Of a stretch of DNA of 64,000 bases, positions 1 through 9,918 are shown one piece after another (the stretch's first letter is position 1; every line of letters begins with the position of its first letter). This DNA is from Chthoniobacter flavus Ellin428 (lineage in GTDB: Bacteria; Verrucomicrobiota; Verrucomicrobiia; Chthoniobacterales; Chthoniobacteraceae): the NCBI RefSeq assembly GCF_000173075.1, contig NZ_ABVL01000025.1:1-64000 (forward strand), written 5' to 3'. A model generated the notes under the pieces. The model was not told where the DNA came from and searched no databases. It saw nothing but the letters and a program-made list of their open reading frames with translations. Made by a program: the position numbers and the translations under genes.

Positions 1-722
1 CTATGTGCTCTGCCGCAGCCGCGCCCCGGAGTGAATAGGAAAAGGCCATGCTGCGCGGGCAACAAGAGCGGCTGCGCAAGAAGCTCGCGCAGATCGATGC
101 CGCGTTGCGCAAAAAGCCGGCCAAGTCACCCCGGGTGATCGAACGGCGCATCGGCAAATGGCTTGGGCGCAATACCGCCGCCGAAAAGCTCTTCGCAGTC
201 GAAGTGCTCGTGGGAAAAGGCCGCGCGGTCGGACTGCGCGTCAGCGAAGACCCGAGCAAAACCGAATGGGCGCAAGCCGCCCATGGCGCCTATCTGCTGC
301 GCACCAACTGCACCGAAGAAGATCCCGGCAAGCTTTGGCGTTGGTATATCCAACTGACGGAAGTCGAAGACGCCTTTCGGACCAGCAAGAGCGACTTGGG
401 ACTGCGCCCAGTCTTTCATCAAAAAGAAGATCGGGTGCAGGCCCACATCCTGGTCTGCTTCCTGGCGCTGGTCATGTGGCGCACCTTGGAACTCTGGCTC
501 AAAGCCAAGGCCATGGGAGACACCGCTCGGCAAGTGGTGCAGGAACTCGGCACCATTCATTCCATGGACCTCTTGTTCAACGTCCGTGACCGCGGCGAAA
601 CCCGGCTGCGCCTAGTCAGCAAACCCGAACCGCTGGCCGCCGATCTGCTGGCTCACTTGGGCCTGAAACTGCCCACGCGTCCGAAAATCATCGAAAATGT
701 AGTGGAGAAAAACCGCCTTTAA
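1..722 (+). pseudogene. IS1634-like transposase, C-terminal remnant
   Basis: The readable frame from the ATG at 48 encodes about 224 residues resembling the C-terminal third of IS1634-type (DDE, cut-and-paste) transposases. It holds the EVEDAFR segment carrying the last catalytic Glu, followed by KSDLGLRPVFHQ, an EDRVQAHI stretch and a typical KIIENVV tail. The gene should be longer: bases 2-31 read YVLCRSRAPE in frame 2, which matches the normal sequence just upstream of EKAM, but a stop follows at 32-34. Reading back from the ATG in frame 3 meets TAG at 36-38. Removing one C from the CCCC at 24-27 and reading AAG for TAG would restore continuity, so the copy looks broken twice. A 7-bp inverted repeat (AACCCAA at 745-751, TTGGGTT at 773-779) follows; whether it marks the element end is not known. 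The left part is outside the window. Confidence 0.8.
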
Positions 723-790
723 TCAACGTAAGCCCTTCAAAATCAACCCAACTAACTTCGTAACTGTCGAACTTGGGTTAACACTGAACA

Positions 791-1639
791 CTACCCTGCT
801 TTCTTCCGCTGCCAGGTCTTGCGCGCGTGGTGGAAGAGGTATTGCTGGGCGTAGCCACCGTAAGCGCCGAAGTAAGTCGCGGAGAATTCGCGCAGGCGGC
901 TGACGGTGACGCGACGTTTGCGCGGGAAATAGATTTCGCGGAGCACCCGTTCGATCCAGACGTCGATGGGGAAAGCGCGCACGCGCTCGAAGCCGAAGAG
1001 CAGCGCACAATTGGCCACCTTTTCGCCCACGCCCGGCAGGCGGCACAATTCTTCGCGGGCGGCGTCATCATCCAGGCGCGCGAACGCCTCCAGGTCGACC
1101 TCCCCGTCGGCAATCATCCGTGCCGAACCGAGCAGATTCTTCGCGCGATACCCTAGCGCACAGGCGCGAAGGTCTTCTTCCTCGAGCTGCGCCAAAGCCT
1201 GCGGTGTGGGATAGGCGAAAAGCGTGTGGCCCTCCCACGCCACTTTCTTCCCGTAGCGCCTGCGCAGCGTGTGGGAGATTTGAGCGATGTGCGCCACCTG
1301 CTTCATCGAGGAGGTGATGAACGTCGCGATGCATTCCCACGCCGGCTGCCGGATGATACGCATGCCGCGGCAAAACTCCCGCGCCGCCTGCATCGCGGGA
1401 TCTTCCGGAAAGCTCGCGCAGATTTCCGCGAGCGGATGATCGAGCGCGAAATAATCGCGCGCCACCTCCTCCGTCCCTCGCGGGATGAGCAATTCCTCGC
1501 CCTGCTGCTCCACATACATCGGCAGTTCGCCGATCACCCCCAACCAACCCGCGCCTTCGCGCACCCAATGGAACACCTGCCCGCACTCCAGCGTGAGCGT
1601 AAGGTCGAAGTCCTTCGCCGCGAGGCGCGCGGAGTTCAC
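791..1639 (-). CDS. ogg: 8-oxoguanine DNA glycosylase/AP lyase, OGG1 type
   Basis: Base-excision repair enzyme that removes oxidised guanine and can cleave the abasic site. The 282-residue protein has the OGG N-terminal domain (about 1-110) and a helix-hairpin-helix GPD domain. The hairpin LPGVGEKVANC carries the predicted Schiff-base lysine K207, and FPIDVW carries the catalytic aspartate D226. Their 19-residue spacing equals that of K249 and D268 in human OGG1. RAFPIDVWIERVL is a family signature. The start codon overlaps the rex stop by four bases, so the two genes are probably one transcriptional unit with ogg second. A redox-sensing repressor followed by an oxidative-damage glycosylase makes physiological sense, but control of ogg by Rex is inference; no clear Rex operator was seen upstream of rex. 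Confidence 0.92.
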   Translation of the reverse strand: MNSARLAAKDFDLTLTLECGQVFHWVREGAGWLGVIGELPMYVEQQGEELLIPRGTEEVARDYFALDHPLAEICASFPEDPAMQAAREFCRGMRIIRQPAWECIATFITSSMKQVAHIAQISHTLRRRYGKKVAWEGHTLFAYPTPQALAQLEEEDLRACALGYRAKNLLGSARMIADGEVDLEAFARLDDDAAREELCRLPGVGEKVANCALLFGFERVRAFPIDVWIERVLREIYFPRKRRVTVSRLREFSATYFGAYGGYAQQYLFHHARKTWQRKKAG

Positions 1640-2256
1640 TGGATGAAGTAGCTCAGATTCTCCAGCTCGATCGCCAGGTCCACGTTATTCACCACCACGT
1701 TATCGGGCACTTGCAGGATGATCGGGGCGAAATTCAGGATCGCCAGCACACCGGAGGCGATGAGTTCGTTCGTGACCTCCTGCGCGACATTGCCGGGCAC
1801 GGTGAGGATGGCCATCTTGATGCGCTGCTCGGTAACGAACTGCGCGAGCTTGGTCATCGGCAGCACTTTGATGCCGAGTTCCTTTTCGCGGGAGCGCAGC
1901 GGCTTGGCATCGAACGCGGCCACCACTTCGAAGCCTTCCTTGGCGAAACCGGGATAGCGCAACAGCGCCGAACCGAGATTACCGGCGCCGACGAGAATGA
2001 CCGGTTGCAGTTGTGTGGTGCCGAGCGCTTCGGTGAGCCGGCGGCTCAGGGCTTCCACATTGTATCCCAGTCCACGCGTGCCGAAATTGCCGAAATACGT
2101 CAGGTCCTTGCGCAACTGGGTGGGCTTCACCCCCGCCGCCGTGGCCAGCGCGGCCGAGGAGACGGTCTCGATGTTGTTCGTGCGCAGCCGCTGCAGGGCC
2201 CGGTAGTAGAGTGACAACCGATAAACGGTTTTGCGGGGAATTACGAGTTTCTGCAT
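1636..2256 (-). CDS. rex: Redox-sensing transcriptional repressor Rex
   Basis: Rex senses the NADH/NAD+ ratio and represses fermentation or respiration genes when NADH is low. The 206-residue protein has normal family length. An N-terminal winged helix (about 1-80) contains IPRKTVYRLSLYYRALQRL and LRKDLTYFGNFGTRGLGYNV, both diagnostic. A Rossmann fold follows, with the nucleotide-binding glycine motif VGAGNLGSALL near residues 88-98 and a domain-swap C-terminal helix. The ATG lies 151 bp from the divergent pseudouridine synthase start. No good Rex operator (TTGTGA-N6-TCACAA type) is visible between them. The stop overlaps the ogg start. Confidence 0.95.
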   Translation of the reverse strand: MQKLVIPRKTVYRLSLYYRALQRLRTNNIETVSSAALATAAGVKPTQLRKDLTYFGNFGTRGLGYNVEALSRRLTEALGTTQLQPVILVGAGNLGSALLRYPGFAKEGFEVVAAFDAKPLRSREKELGIKVLPMTKLAQFVTEQRIKMAILTVPGNVAQEVTNELIASGVLAILNFAPIILQVPDNVVVNNVDLAIELENLSYFIQ

Positions 2257-2379
2257 CGTGTTTATCGGGGCGGGCGGCGAGGAATTAATGGAATCTCCGA
2301 CTATTGGGTAGTTTTTTCCAACAACATCGCGTAACTCCCCCTCCCGACATTTTCCGGGCGTTCACCACGCGATCTCCGA

Positions 2380-2407
2380 TCTTCCATCTTCCATCTCCCA
2401 ATTTTCC
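2380..2407. repeat. Degenerate 7-bp tandem repeat abutting a start codon
   Basis: Units TCTTCCA (2380), TCTTCCA (2387) and TCTCCCA (2394) run in a 7-bp period, followed by ATTTTCCA. The last unit ends directly at the ATG at 2408. It resembles in period, but not in sequence, the heptamer tracts before mutL and cls. No ribosome binding site is recognisable here. Confidence 0.7.
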
Positions 2408-3121
2408 ATGCGTCTTAATCGTTTTCTCGCTTCCGCCGGCCTCGGTTCCCGCCGTGGCGTGGAGGAACTCATCACTTCCGGCCAGGTCCGGATCAATGGC
2501 CAGGTCGTCACCGATCTATCGACCCAGGTCGGCCCGACTGACGCGGTCAAGGTGGGCAGCCGCCTCCTGCGCACTGAACAGAAAATCACTGTCCTCCTGA
2601 ATAAACCGGCCGGCTACGTCTGCACGGCCAGTGATGAGCGCGATCGCAAGACCATCTTCGACCTGTTGCCGGCGAACTGGCCCCGCGTTTACCACGTGGG
2701 CCGCCTCGACAAGGACAGCGAAGGCCTGCTGCTGGTGACCAACGATGGCGACCTTTCCCTCGCCCTCACCCACCCTCGTTACAAGATCGAAAAGGAATAC
2801 GAAGTCCTTCTGGACAAGCCCTTTAACCCGCAGGATCGGGAGAAGCTGCTGAAGGGGTTTCACATCATCGGTGGCCGTGCCAAGGCCGAGCGTGTGGAGA
2901 TTCTCAACCCCACGCACCTGAGCCTCACTCTGACGCAGGGCATCAAGCGGCAGATCCGCCTCATGCTCTATGATCTCGGCTATGAAGTGGAACGATTGGC
3001 GCGCATCCGCCTCGGCCCGTTGAAGATCGGCGAAATGCGGCCCGGCGAATGGCGCCTGCTGACTTCCAAGGAAATCGCCGCGCTGAAGGGCCCCGCTCAA
3101 CCGAGCGCGCCCAAGGCGTAG
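2408..3121 (+). CDS. rRNA pseudouridine synthase, RsuA/RluB family
   Basis: Isomerises a specific uridine in ribosomal RNA to pseudouridine. The 237-residue protein begins with an S4 RNA-binding domain (MRLNRFLASAGLGSRRGVEE, about 1-60). The catalytic domain contains GRLDKDSEGLLL, where D101 is the predicted catalytic aspartate, and the motif I-like segment LNKPAGYVCT. The C-terminal GIKRQIRLML and RIRLGPLKIG stretches are typical of RsuA/RluB/RluE proteins. Which rRNA position it modifies cannot be told from sequence alone. The gene is transcribed away from rex; 218 bp separate it from the autotransporter gene downstream. Confidence 0.92.
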   Translation: MRLNRFLASAGLGSRRGVEELITSGQVRINGQVVTDLSTQVGPTDAVKVGSRLLRTEQKITVLLNKPAGYVCTASDERDRKTIFDLLPANWPRVYHVGRLDKDSEGLLLVTNDGDLSLALTHPRYKIEKEYEVLLDKPFNPQDREKLLKGFHIIGGRAKAERVEILNPTHLSLTLTQGIKRQIRLMLYDLGYEVERLARIRLGPLKIGEMRPGEWRLLTSKEIAALKGPAQPSAPKA

Positions 3122-3339
3122 CCTGAGCTCTGTTTCACGCAGAAGAACGCCTGCTTTTGTAAAGGGAGAGTGCGCCTTTTGCTGTACGCAAGGCGAACGG
3201 GTGGCCGCGGACACAGCCCAAACAAATGAAAAACCGCCGTTATATAAGTTTGCCACATATACTGAAGACTGCGTAGGTTCCTCTCTGTCCTGCGTGACGG
3301 CTTTCTTTCCAACCCGCTCTGTCGCCCGGATTCCTTCCC

Positions 3340-6300
3340 ATGATGACATTGCGAAATACCATATTCTCCACAACGGCCACCACACGTCATTCCGTGCGTC
3401 GCGGACACCGTGTCCTGGCTGGCAGCATCGCGGCCCTCGTCGCCAGCCTCGCGCTCACTTCTGGTCTTCCGCGCGCCGCGGCCGCACCGCCCGCCACCTT
3501 TTGGCTCGGTGAGACCGACGGTACCTGGACCGGCAACAACTGGGCCACCAACTCCGCGGGTACCGTGACGATCTCGATTCCCACGGCAGCCGACGACGTC
3601 ACCTTCTCCGCCACCGGCGCGGCCAATCAGGGCGTCACCACGCTCGGCCAGAACTTCACCATTCACAGTCTCACCATCGCCGACCCGACGCCCGTGGTGA
3701 TCAACAGCGGCATCGGCGGTCCATATACCCTCACCGTCGCGGGTAATGCCGGCACCGGCATCACGGCTAGCACTGGCACCAATCTTACCGTCAATGCCAA
3801 CCTTACGCTCGGAGGCGCCTCAGATACCATCGCGACGAACGGCACCGCCACCGTCACCATCACCGGCACGCTCAGTGGGAGCAATGGCCTCGTGAAAAAT
3901 GGCGCGGGCACACTCAACCTCGCCGGAAACAACGCCTACACCGGCGCCACCACCGTCAATGCCGGCGTGCTGCAGTTATCGTCTGTCAGTCCGCTTCCTG
4001 GCGCCGTCAACCTCGCCGGGAGCACCGCACAACTGGTGCTGCCGGGCAGTCAACCGGGCGGCCTTTTGGGTCAGTACTACAATACCCCGCCGTTGAGCAA
4101 CAACGGCAACGGTGGCGATCTCAGCTTCGGCAGTCTCGCCGCTCTGGAAACCCATCTCGGCACGCTGACACCGTCATTGACGGCCAATAGCAGTCTCGCC
4201 GGGACCAATTTTGATTTCAGCACGACTGGTTCCCTCTTTCCCGCGCCGTATAACTCGAACGCGAACAACCTCGAAGTGGAATGGAGCGGCCAGTTTCTCG
4301 CCCAAACCGCCGGCAGTTATACCTTCGGCACCGCGAGTGACGATGGCAGCATGCTCTTCATCGATGGCAACACCATCGTAAACAACAATTTCTTTCAAGG
4401 GGTGACCGAGCGCTCCGGCAGCGTCACCCTGACCCAAGGCCTCCACGACATTACCATCGCCTTTTATCAAGGCGGCGGCGGTTACGGCTTGCAGGCTTTC
4501 TACACTGTGCCCGGGGCGCCCTCCCAAACGCCGCTGCCCAACTCTCTGCTCTTCGCGCCGCACTCCAACGTTAGCATCGGTTCCTTGTCCGGCGTCGCCG
4601 GCAGCCAGGTCGTCCTCAATGGCGCGACGCTCAACGTGCAGGAAGACGTCGACACGATTTTTGCCGGGACGATTGTCGATGGCAGCGCGACTGGCGGCGG
4701 CCTCCTGAAGGCCGGTCCCGGCACCCTCACTCTCACTGGGACCAACACTTACACTGGCTTGACCACGATCATCGCCGGCACCCTGCAACTCGGCAACGGC
4801 GGCAACACCGGCAGCATTCTCGGCGACGTGGCCGACAATGCCGCGCTCGTCTTCAATCGCAGCGACGACTTCGCCTTTGCCGGCAACATCACCGGCAGCG
4901 GCACCGTCACCAAGCTGAACGCAAATACCCTCACCATTACCGGTAACTTCGCCAATACCGGCGGCACCACCATCGCCGGCACTTTGCAGGTCGGCAATGG
5001 CGGCACCTCCGGCGGTCTCGGCGGCACGGTAACCAACAATGGCGCTATCGTTTTCGACCGCAGCGACGACAATACCGTCTCCGCCAATATCGGCGGCACC
5101 GGCACGGTGACGAAACTGGGTGCGAACACGCTGACGCTTTCGGGCAACAATACCTACACCGGAGTGACCACGGTGCAGGATGGCACTGTGCAACTGGCGC
5201 CCAGTTCCCCGGCTGGCACGGCCTCGCTGAGCGGGCCCGTCAATCTTGCCAGTGCGACCGCGCGCCTTTCCCTCAGCTCCGGTTCCGGCCTGCTGGGCAG
5301 CTACTACGACGTGCCGAACACCCCCAGCGACAGCAACTTTACGAGCCTCGCCGCTCTGCAGAGCCATTTCGGCAGCATGACGCCGACGGTCGTCGCGAGC
5401 AGTTCCCTCGCGGGGGCCAATTTCGACTTCGGCACCTCCGTCGGCCAGAATTTCCCTGCTCCTTACAATAGCGGCACCGCCGCCAACTTCGAAGCGGAGT
5501 ACATCGGCAAGTTCGACGCCCTGACTGCCGGCACCTATGGCTTTGAAATCGCCAGCGACGACGCCAGCGCCCTTTACATCGATGGACAGTTGGTCGAGAG
5601 CTACCTCGGGATCCATGCTTTTGGCGGCAGCTTTAATAACGTCACCCTGACCGCCGGTGAGCATGACATCCTCATTGCCTACTACCAGGCTTCTTTCGGC
5701 TATGGATTGCAGGGTTACTATATTGCCCCCGGAGGCGGATTTACTCTCCTGCCAAACTCCCTGCTCTCCTTCCAAACGCAGAATTCGATCGGTGCACTCA
5801 CCGGTGTCGCGGGTAGTCAGGTCGTCCTCAACGGCCAGCAACTCACCGTCCACGAGGATGTCGACAGCACCTTTGCCGGGGCCATCGTCGATGGCAACCA
5901 GACCGGCGGCATTTTCATCAAGGACGGCGTCGCAACCCTCACGCTGACGGGCGCCAGCACGTTCACCGGGAGCACGACCGTCGCCGCGGGCACGCTGCAG
6001 ATTGGCGATGGTGTGGCCGCCGGAGCCTCGCTCGGCAGCAGCGCCGTCACCACGAACAGTGGGGCGACTCTCGTCTTGAATCTCCTCAATGGCGAAACCT
6101 TTGGCAATGCCGTGACGAACAACGGTCATGTCGTCGCCACCGCGACATCGGCCATCAATAACTACACGCTCTCCGGCGCCATGAGTGGCACGGGTGATTT
6201 CACCAAAGATGGCGATAACATCGTGACCTTGACCGGAGCCAACACCTTCACCGGCGGCACGACGATCAATGCCGGCAAGCTGCAAATCGGGGACGGCGGG

Positions 6301-9300
6301 ACCAGCGGCTCTCTCACTGGTAACGTCGTGAATAACAGCGCCCTGTTCTTCAATCGCAGCGACGACAACACGTTCTCCGGTAACATCAGTGGCGCTGGCA
6401 TCGTGACAAAATTGGGTGCGAACGTGCTGACTTTCTCCGGCAACAACACCTACACGGGGACGACGACGATTCAAGCTGGCACCCTGCTCTTGCAAGCGAA
6501 TGGCGCCAACACCACCCAGAATCTCAGCGGCGCCGTGAAACTCACTGGTTCCACGGCCACATTGGCCCTGGGCAGTCTGTCCGGGCTCACCGGGCAGTAT
6601 TACAATGCTTCACCCAACCCTAACGACTTTACCAGCCTCGCCGCTCTGCAAAGCCACCTAAGCACACTCACGCCGGTTCTTACAGCGAACAGCAATCTGG
6701 CCGGGGCCAATTTCGATTTCGGCACCAACGGCTCCGGCTTTCCAGCACCGTACAATAGCGGCGCCATCAACCTCGAGGTCGAATGGACAGGCGTCTTCAA
6801 TGCGCAGACGGCCGGCACCTACAGTTTTTTCACCGCGAGTGATGATGGCAGTATGCTCTTCATCGACGGCAACGTCGTGGTGAACAATAACAACTTCCAA
6901 GGGGTCACCGAACAGAACGGCACCGTCGATCTGACCGCCGGATACCACGATATCGTCATCGCCTTCTATCAGGGCGGCGGTGGCTATGGTCTAAACGCCT
7001 CCTACACCCCGCCCGGTGGCTCGAAGACCCTCCTGCCCAATTCCGCCTTTCAACTGATCACCAATGCCACGATCGGCTCGCTGAGTGGCGTCGTCGGCAG
7101 CCAGATCGTGCTCAACGGCGGACAACTCACCGTCAATCAAACCAGCAGCGATCTCTTCGCCGGCGTGATCAGTGACGGCAGCATCGCTGGCGGGCAATTG
7201 GTCAAGACCGGGACCGCGGCGCTGACCCTGAGCGGCGCGAATACCTATACCGGCGGCACCACCGTCAACGCCGGTGGGCTGATCGCGACCAATACCTCCG
7301 GCTCCGCCACGGGCACGGGCGCGGTGATCGTCAACAGCGGGGCGGCGCTCGGCGGCAACGGCATCATCTCTGGACCGGTGATGCTGAAAAGCGGCGGGTT
7401 CGTCGTTCCTGGGATCGTCACCCCCGGAACCCCTGGCAGCACTCTGCACGGCGCCTCGCTCACGTGGGATGGTGGCGGCACGGTCGCTCTCCAATTCGGC
7501 GGCGCGGCAGTCGACCAACTCGCCCTCACCGGCGCGCTCACCAAAGGCGCTCCGGGTGCTTACAATCTCGAGCTCATCAACACCGGCATCCTCCTTCAAC
7601 AGGCTTACACCCTGGCGACGTTTGCCTCGACGGATTTTCTGGCGAGTGATTTCACGCTCACGCTGCCTGCCCGGTTACAGCGCGGCGCTCATCGAGACGG
7701 GCACGAGTTTGAGCATTGGCCTGGCCTACGCCGGCGGCGGGTCCACGATCCAAAATGCCGCTCCCGTCGGGACACCCTTTTTCGCGGACTTCATTGTAAC
7801 TGGTTCGACGACTACCGGCGGTCCCGCGGATAACAATACGATCAACTCGCTGACCTTCACCACTGGCGGAAGCCTGACGATCACCAACACGCTCACTGTC
7901 ACCAGCGGCAACGTCACCACCACCGGCACGAACACCATCACCGGCGGCACACTCTTCGGACCGAACGGGCTGCACTTCGATGTGCACGGCAACCTCTTCA
8001 TCGGCAGCACGCTCATCGGCAACGCGACGCTCACCGGCGGGGGCTCGCTCTTCCTCGATGGCGCGCTCTTCGGCAACATGAACGTGTTGCAAGGTCTCCT
8101 CGGCGGCAACGGCACCATCTTCGGCAACCTCTATAACAGTTCCGTCGTCAGCCCCGGACATTCCCCTGGGCAGATTCATATGACGGGTAACTTCGCCCAG
8201 TCGCCCAGCGGCCTTTTGCAGATCCAGATCGGTGGACGCGACCTCACGCAACACGACCTCCTCTCCGTCGACGGCACGGCCAGCCTCGCAGGCGCGCTGC
8301 AACTCATCCGCCTCGACGGCTTCAAGCTGAAGCGCAACAAGCCGGTGACCTTTCTGACGGCCAATGGCGGCGTGGATGGAAGGTTTGCCATGGTGGAGAA
8401 CGGTTTCACCAGCGACACGATTCTCGAGCCGACGGTGGTGTATCACACGAACAGCGTAGCCCTCGAAGCGGTGCAGGGTTCGTTTGCGGCGTATGCTGAA
8501 AACGCGGGGCTCACGCCCAACCAACGGTCGGTCGCCCGGGCGCTCGATAGCGCGGCCAACGATCGCCACGCCAATGCGCTCTTCGATTATCTCGATTACC
8601 GCAAGCTCAGCGATCTGCCGCGTGCTTTCGACAAGATCGCGCCGGATGAATTGACGAGCATGTTCACCATCGGCGTCTCGCTGGCCAATGTCCAGTCGGG
8701 CAACATCCAACGGCGTAACGATGACATCCGCAGCGGCTCGGCCGGCTTTAATGCCGCGGGTCTGGCGCTCAATGGCGCAGGACCGAGCTATAGTGGTAGC
8801 TTCAGCGGGGTCGCGGGACCAAGTGGCGACGATGGCAAACAAAGCAAGGAAGTGCAGCAGGTCGCGCCGGCGGACACCCGCTGGGGCGCCTTCCTCTCCG
8901 GCACGGGCGAATGGGTCAGCGTGGGCAACACCGACAACGCGCGCGGTTACACGATCGACAGCGGCGGCTTCACCCTCGGCCTCGACTACAAGGTCACGCC
9001 GAACCTGGCGATTGGTGTGGCCGCAGGTTACACCGGAACCACTGCCGATCTCACCGAGGGCGGTCGCGTGTATGTCAACGGTGGCAAGATCGGCCTCTAC
9101 GCCACTTACTACGAATATCAGCAGGTCAAGGCCGCGCCGACGATGTCGAAGGATGCTGCCAAGGAAGGCCTCACGCCGACCTATGCGGAGGCCCGTGGCT
9201 TCTACGCCGATGCCGCCGTCTTCGGCGGATACAACAGCTACCACACCCATCGCGCCGCGCTGCAGGATGACGCCACCGGCGATACCGATGGCGGCGAACT

Positions 9301-9772
9301 CAACGTTCTTTTCGGAGGCGGCTATGACTTCAGGCAGGGTAACTTCACCTTCGGCCCGACGGCTTCGTTCAGCTACACCTACCTCGGCACCAATGCCTTC
9401 ACCGAGCACGGCTCGCTCGCTCCGCTGGACATCCACGGCGGCAAGGGCGAATCGCTGCGCACGGCCTTTGGCATCAAGGCCAGCTACGACTGGAAAGTCG
9501 GCGGCGTGCTGATCAAGCCGGAGATCCGTGCCGCCTGGCAGCACGAGTATGGCGATACGGCTTACTCGCTCGATTCGAGTTTCGCCAATGGCGCCGGAGA
9601 TTCCTTCCGCGTCGCCGGCCCGCAACTCGGCCGTGACAGCGCGCTCCTCGGCGCCGGCTTTGCCATCCAGTGCAGCGAACGCTGCTCGACTTACTTCTAT
9701 TACGACGGCGAACTCGGCCGCCGAAATTTCCAGTCGACCAGCGTCACCGGCGGCTTCCGCCTGGCGTTTTAG
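3340..9772 (+). CDS. Autotransporter with strand repeats and three PA14 domains (one frameshift)
   Basis: Large secreted and surface-anchored protein of about 2,143 residues once a single +1 shift is corrected. The first frame is normal to LTLPA near 7669 and then reads out to a stop at 7833; GYSAALIETGTS continues in the next frame. Dropping one C from the CCC at 7670-7672 joins them. The order is a long signal sequence ending AAA-APPA (about 1-50), strand repeats (GAGTLNLAGNNAYTGATT type), and three PA14-like carbohydrate-binding domains near residues 240-407, 648-810 and 1081-1237. Each PA14 has a Ca-site-like ASDD motif and is followed by a conserved IGxLxGVxGSQ block. A linker about residues 1690-1840 precedes the outer-membrane barrel (about 1845-2143), which ends GGFRLAF with terminal Phe. 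The passenger is probably an adhesin or glycan binder; substrate unknown. No Shine-Dalgarno precedes the ATG. Confidence 0.88.
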
Positions 9773-9822
9773 AACGTCTCTCAAAATCAGTTCCCGAATT
9801 TCGAGTGCGTGCGGCGCGTTGG

Positions 9823-9905
9823 TGTAGGGCGGCGATCTTCGCCGCCGCGCGTGGGCGCATGGCGCCCCGGATATGAACGCAGGCGGCCAGGATGGCCGCC
9901 CTACA
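9823..9905. repeat. REP-like double hairpin between convergent genes
   Basis: An 11-bp perfect outer inverted repeat (TGTAGGGCGGC at 9823-9833, GCCGCCCTACA at 9895-9905) encloses two hairpins. One is GGCGGCGA-TCT-TCGCCGCC and the other GGCGGCCA-GGA-TGGCCGCC. The same architecture recurs at 24752-24816. Both copies lie between the 3' ends of converging genes, where they could stop transcription from both sides. No transposase of the REP-associated type is in the window. Confidence 0.85.
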
Positions 9906-9918
9906 ATTGCGTTCTCTG

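Noticed and set aside
2257..2407. Rex operator for autoregulation
   Set aside because: No TTGTGA-N6-TCACAA-like palindrome is visible between rex and the pseudouridine synthase gene.
2516..3385. 289-codon minus-strand frame opposite the pseudouridine synthase
   Set aside because: The sense frame is a clear RsuA/RluB protein with catalytic motif; the antisense product has no family features.
4174..6495. 773-codon open frame on the minus strand
   Set aside because: It is antisense to the PA14 autotransporter. The repetitive GC-rich codons of the sense gene keep this frame open; it has no recognisable domain. The same applies to minus-strand frames at 7658-9976 and 46438-48810.
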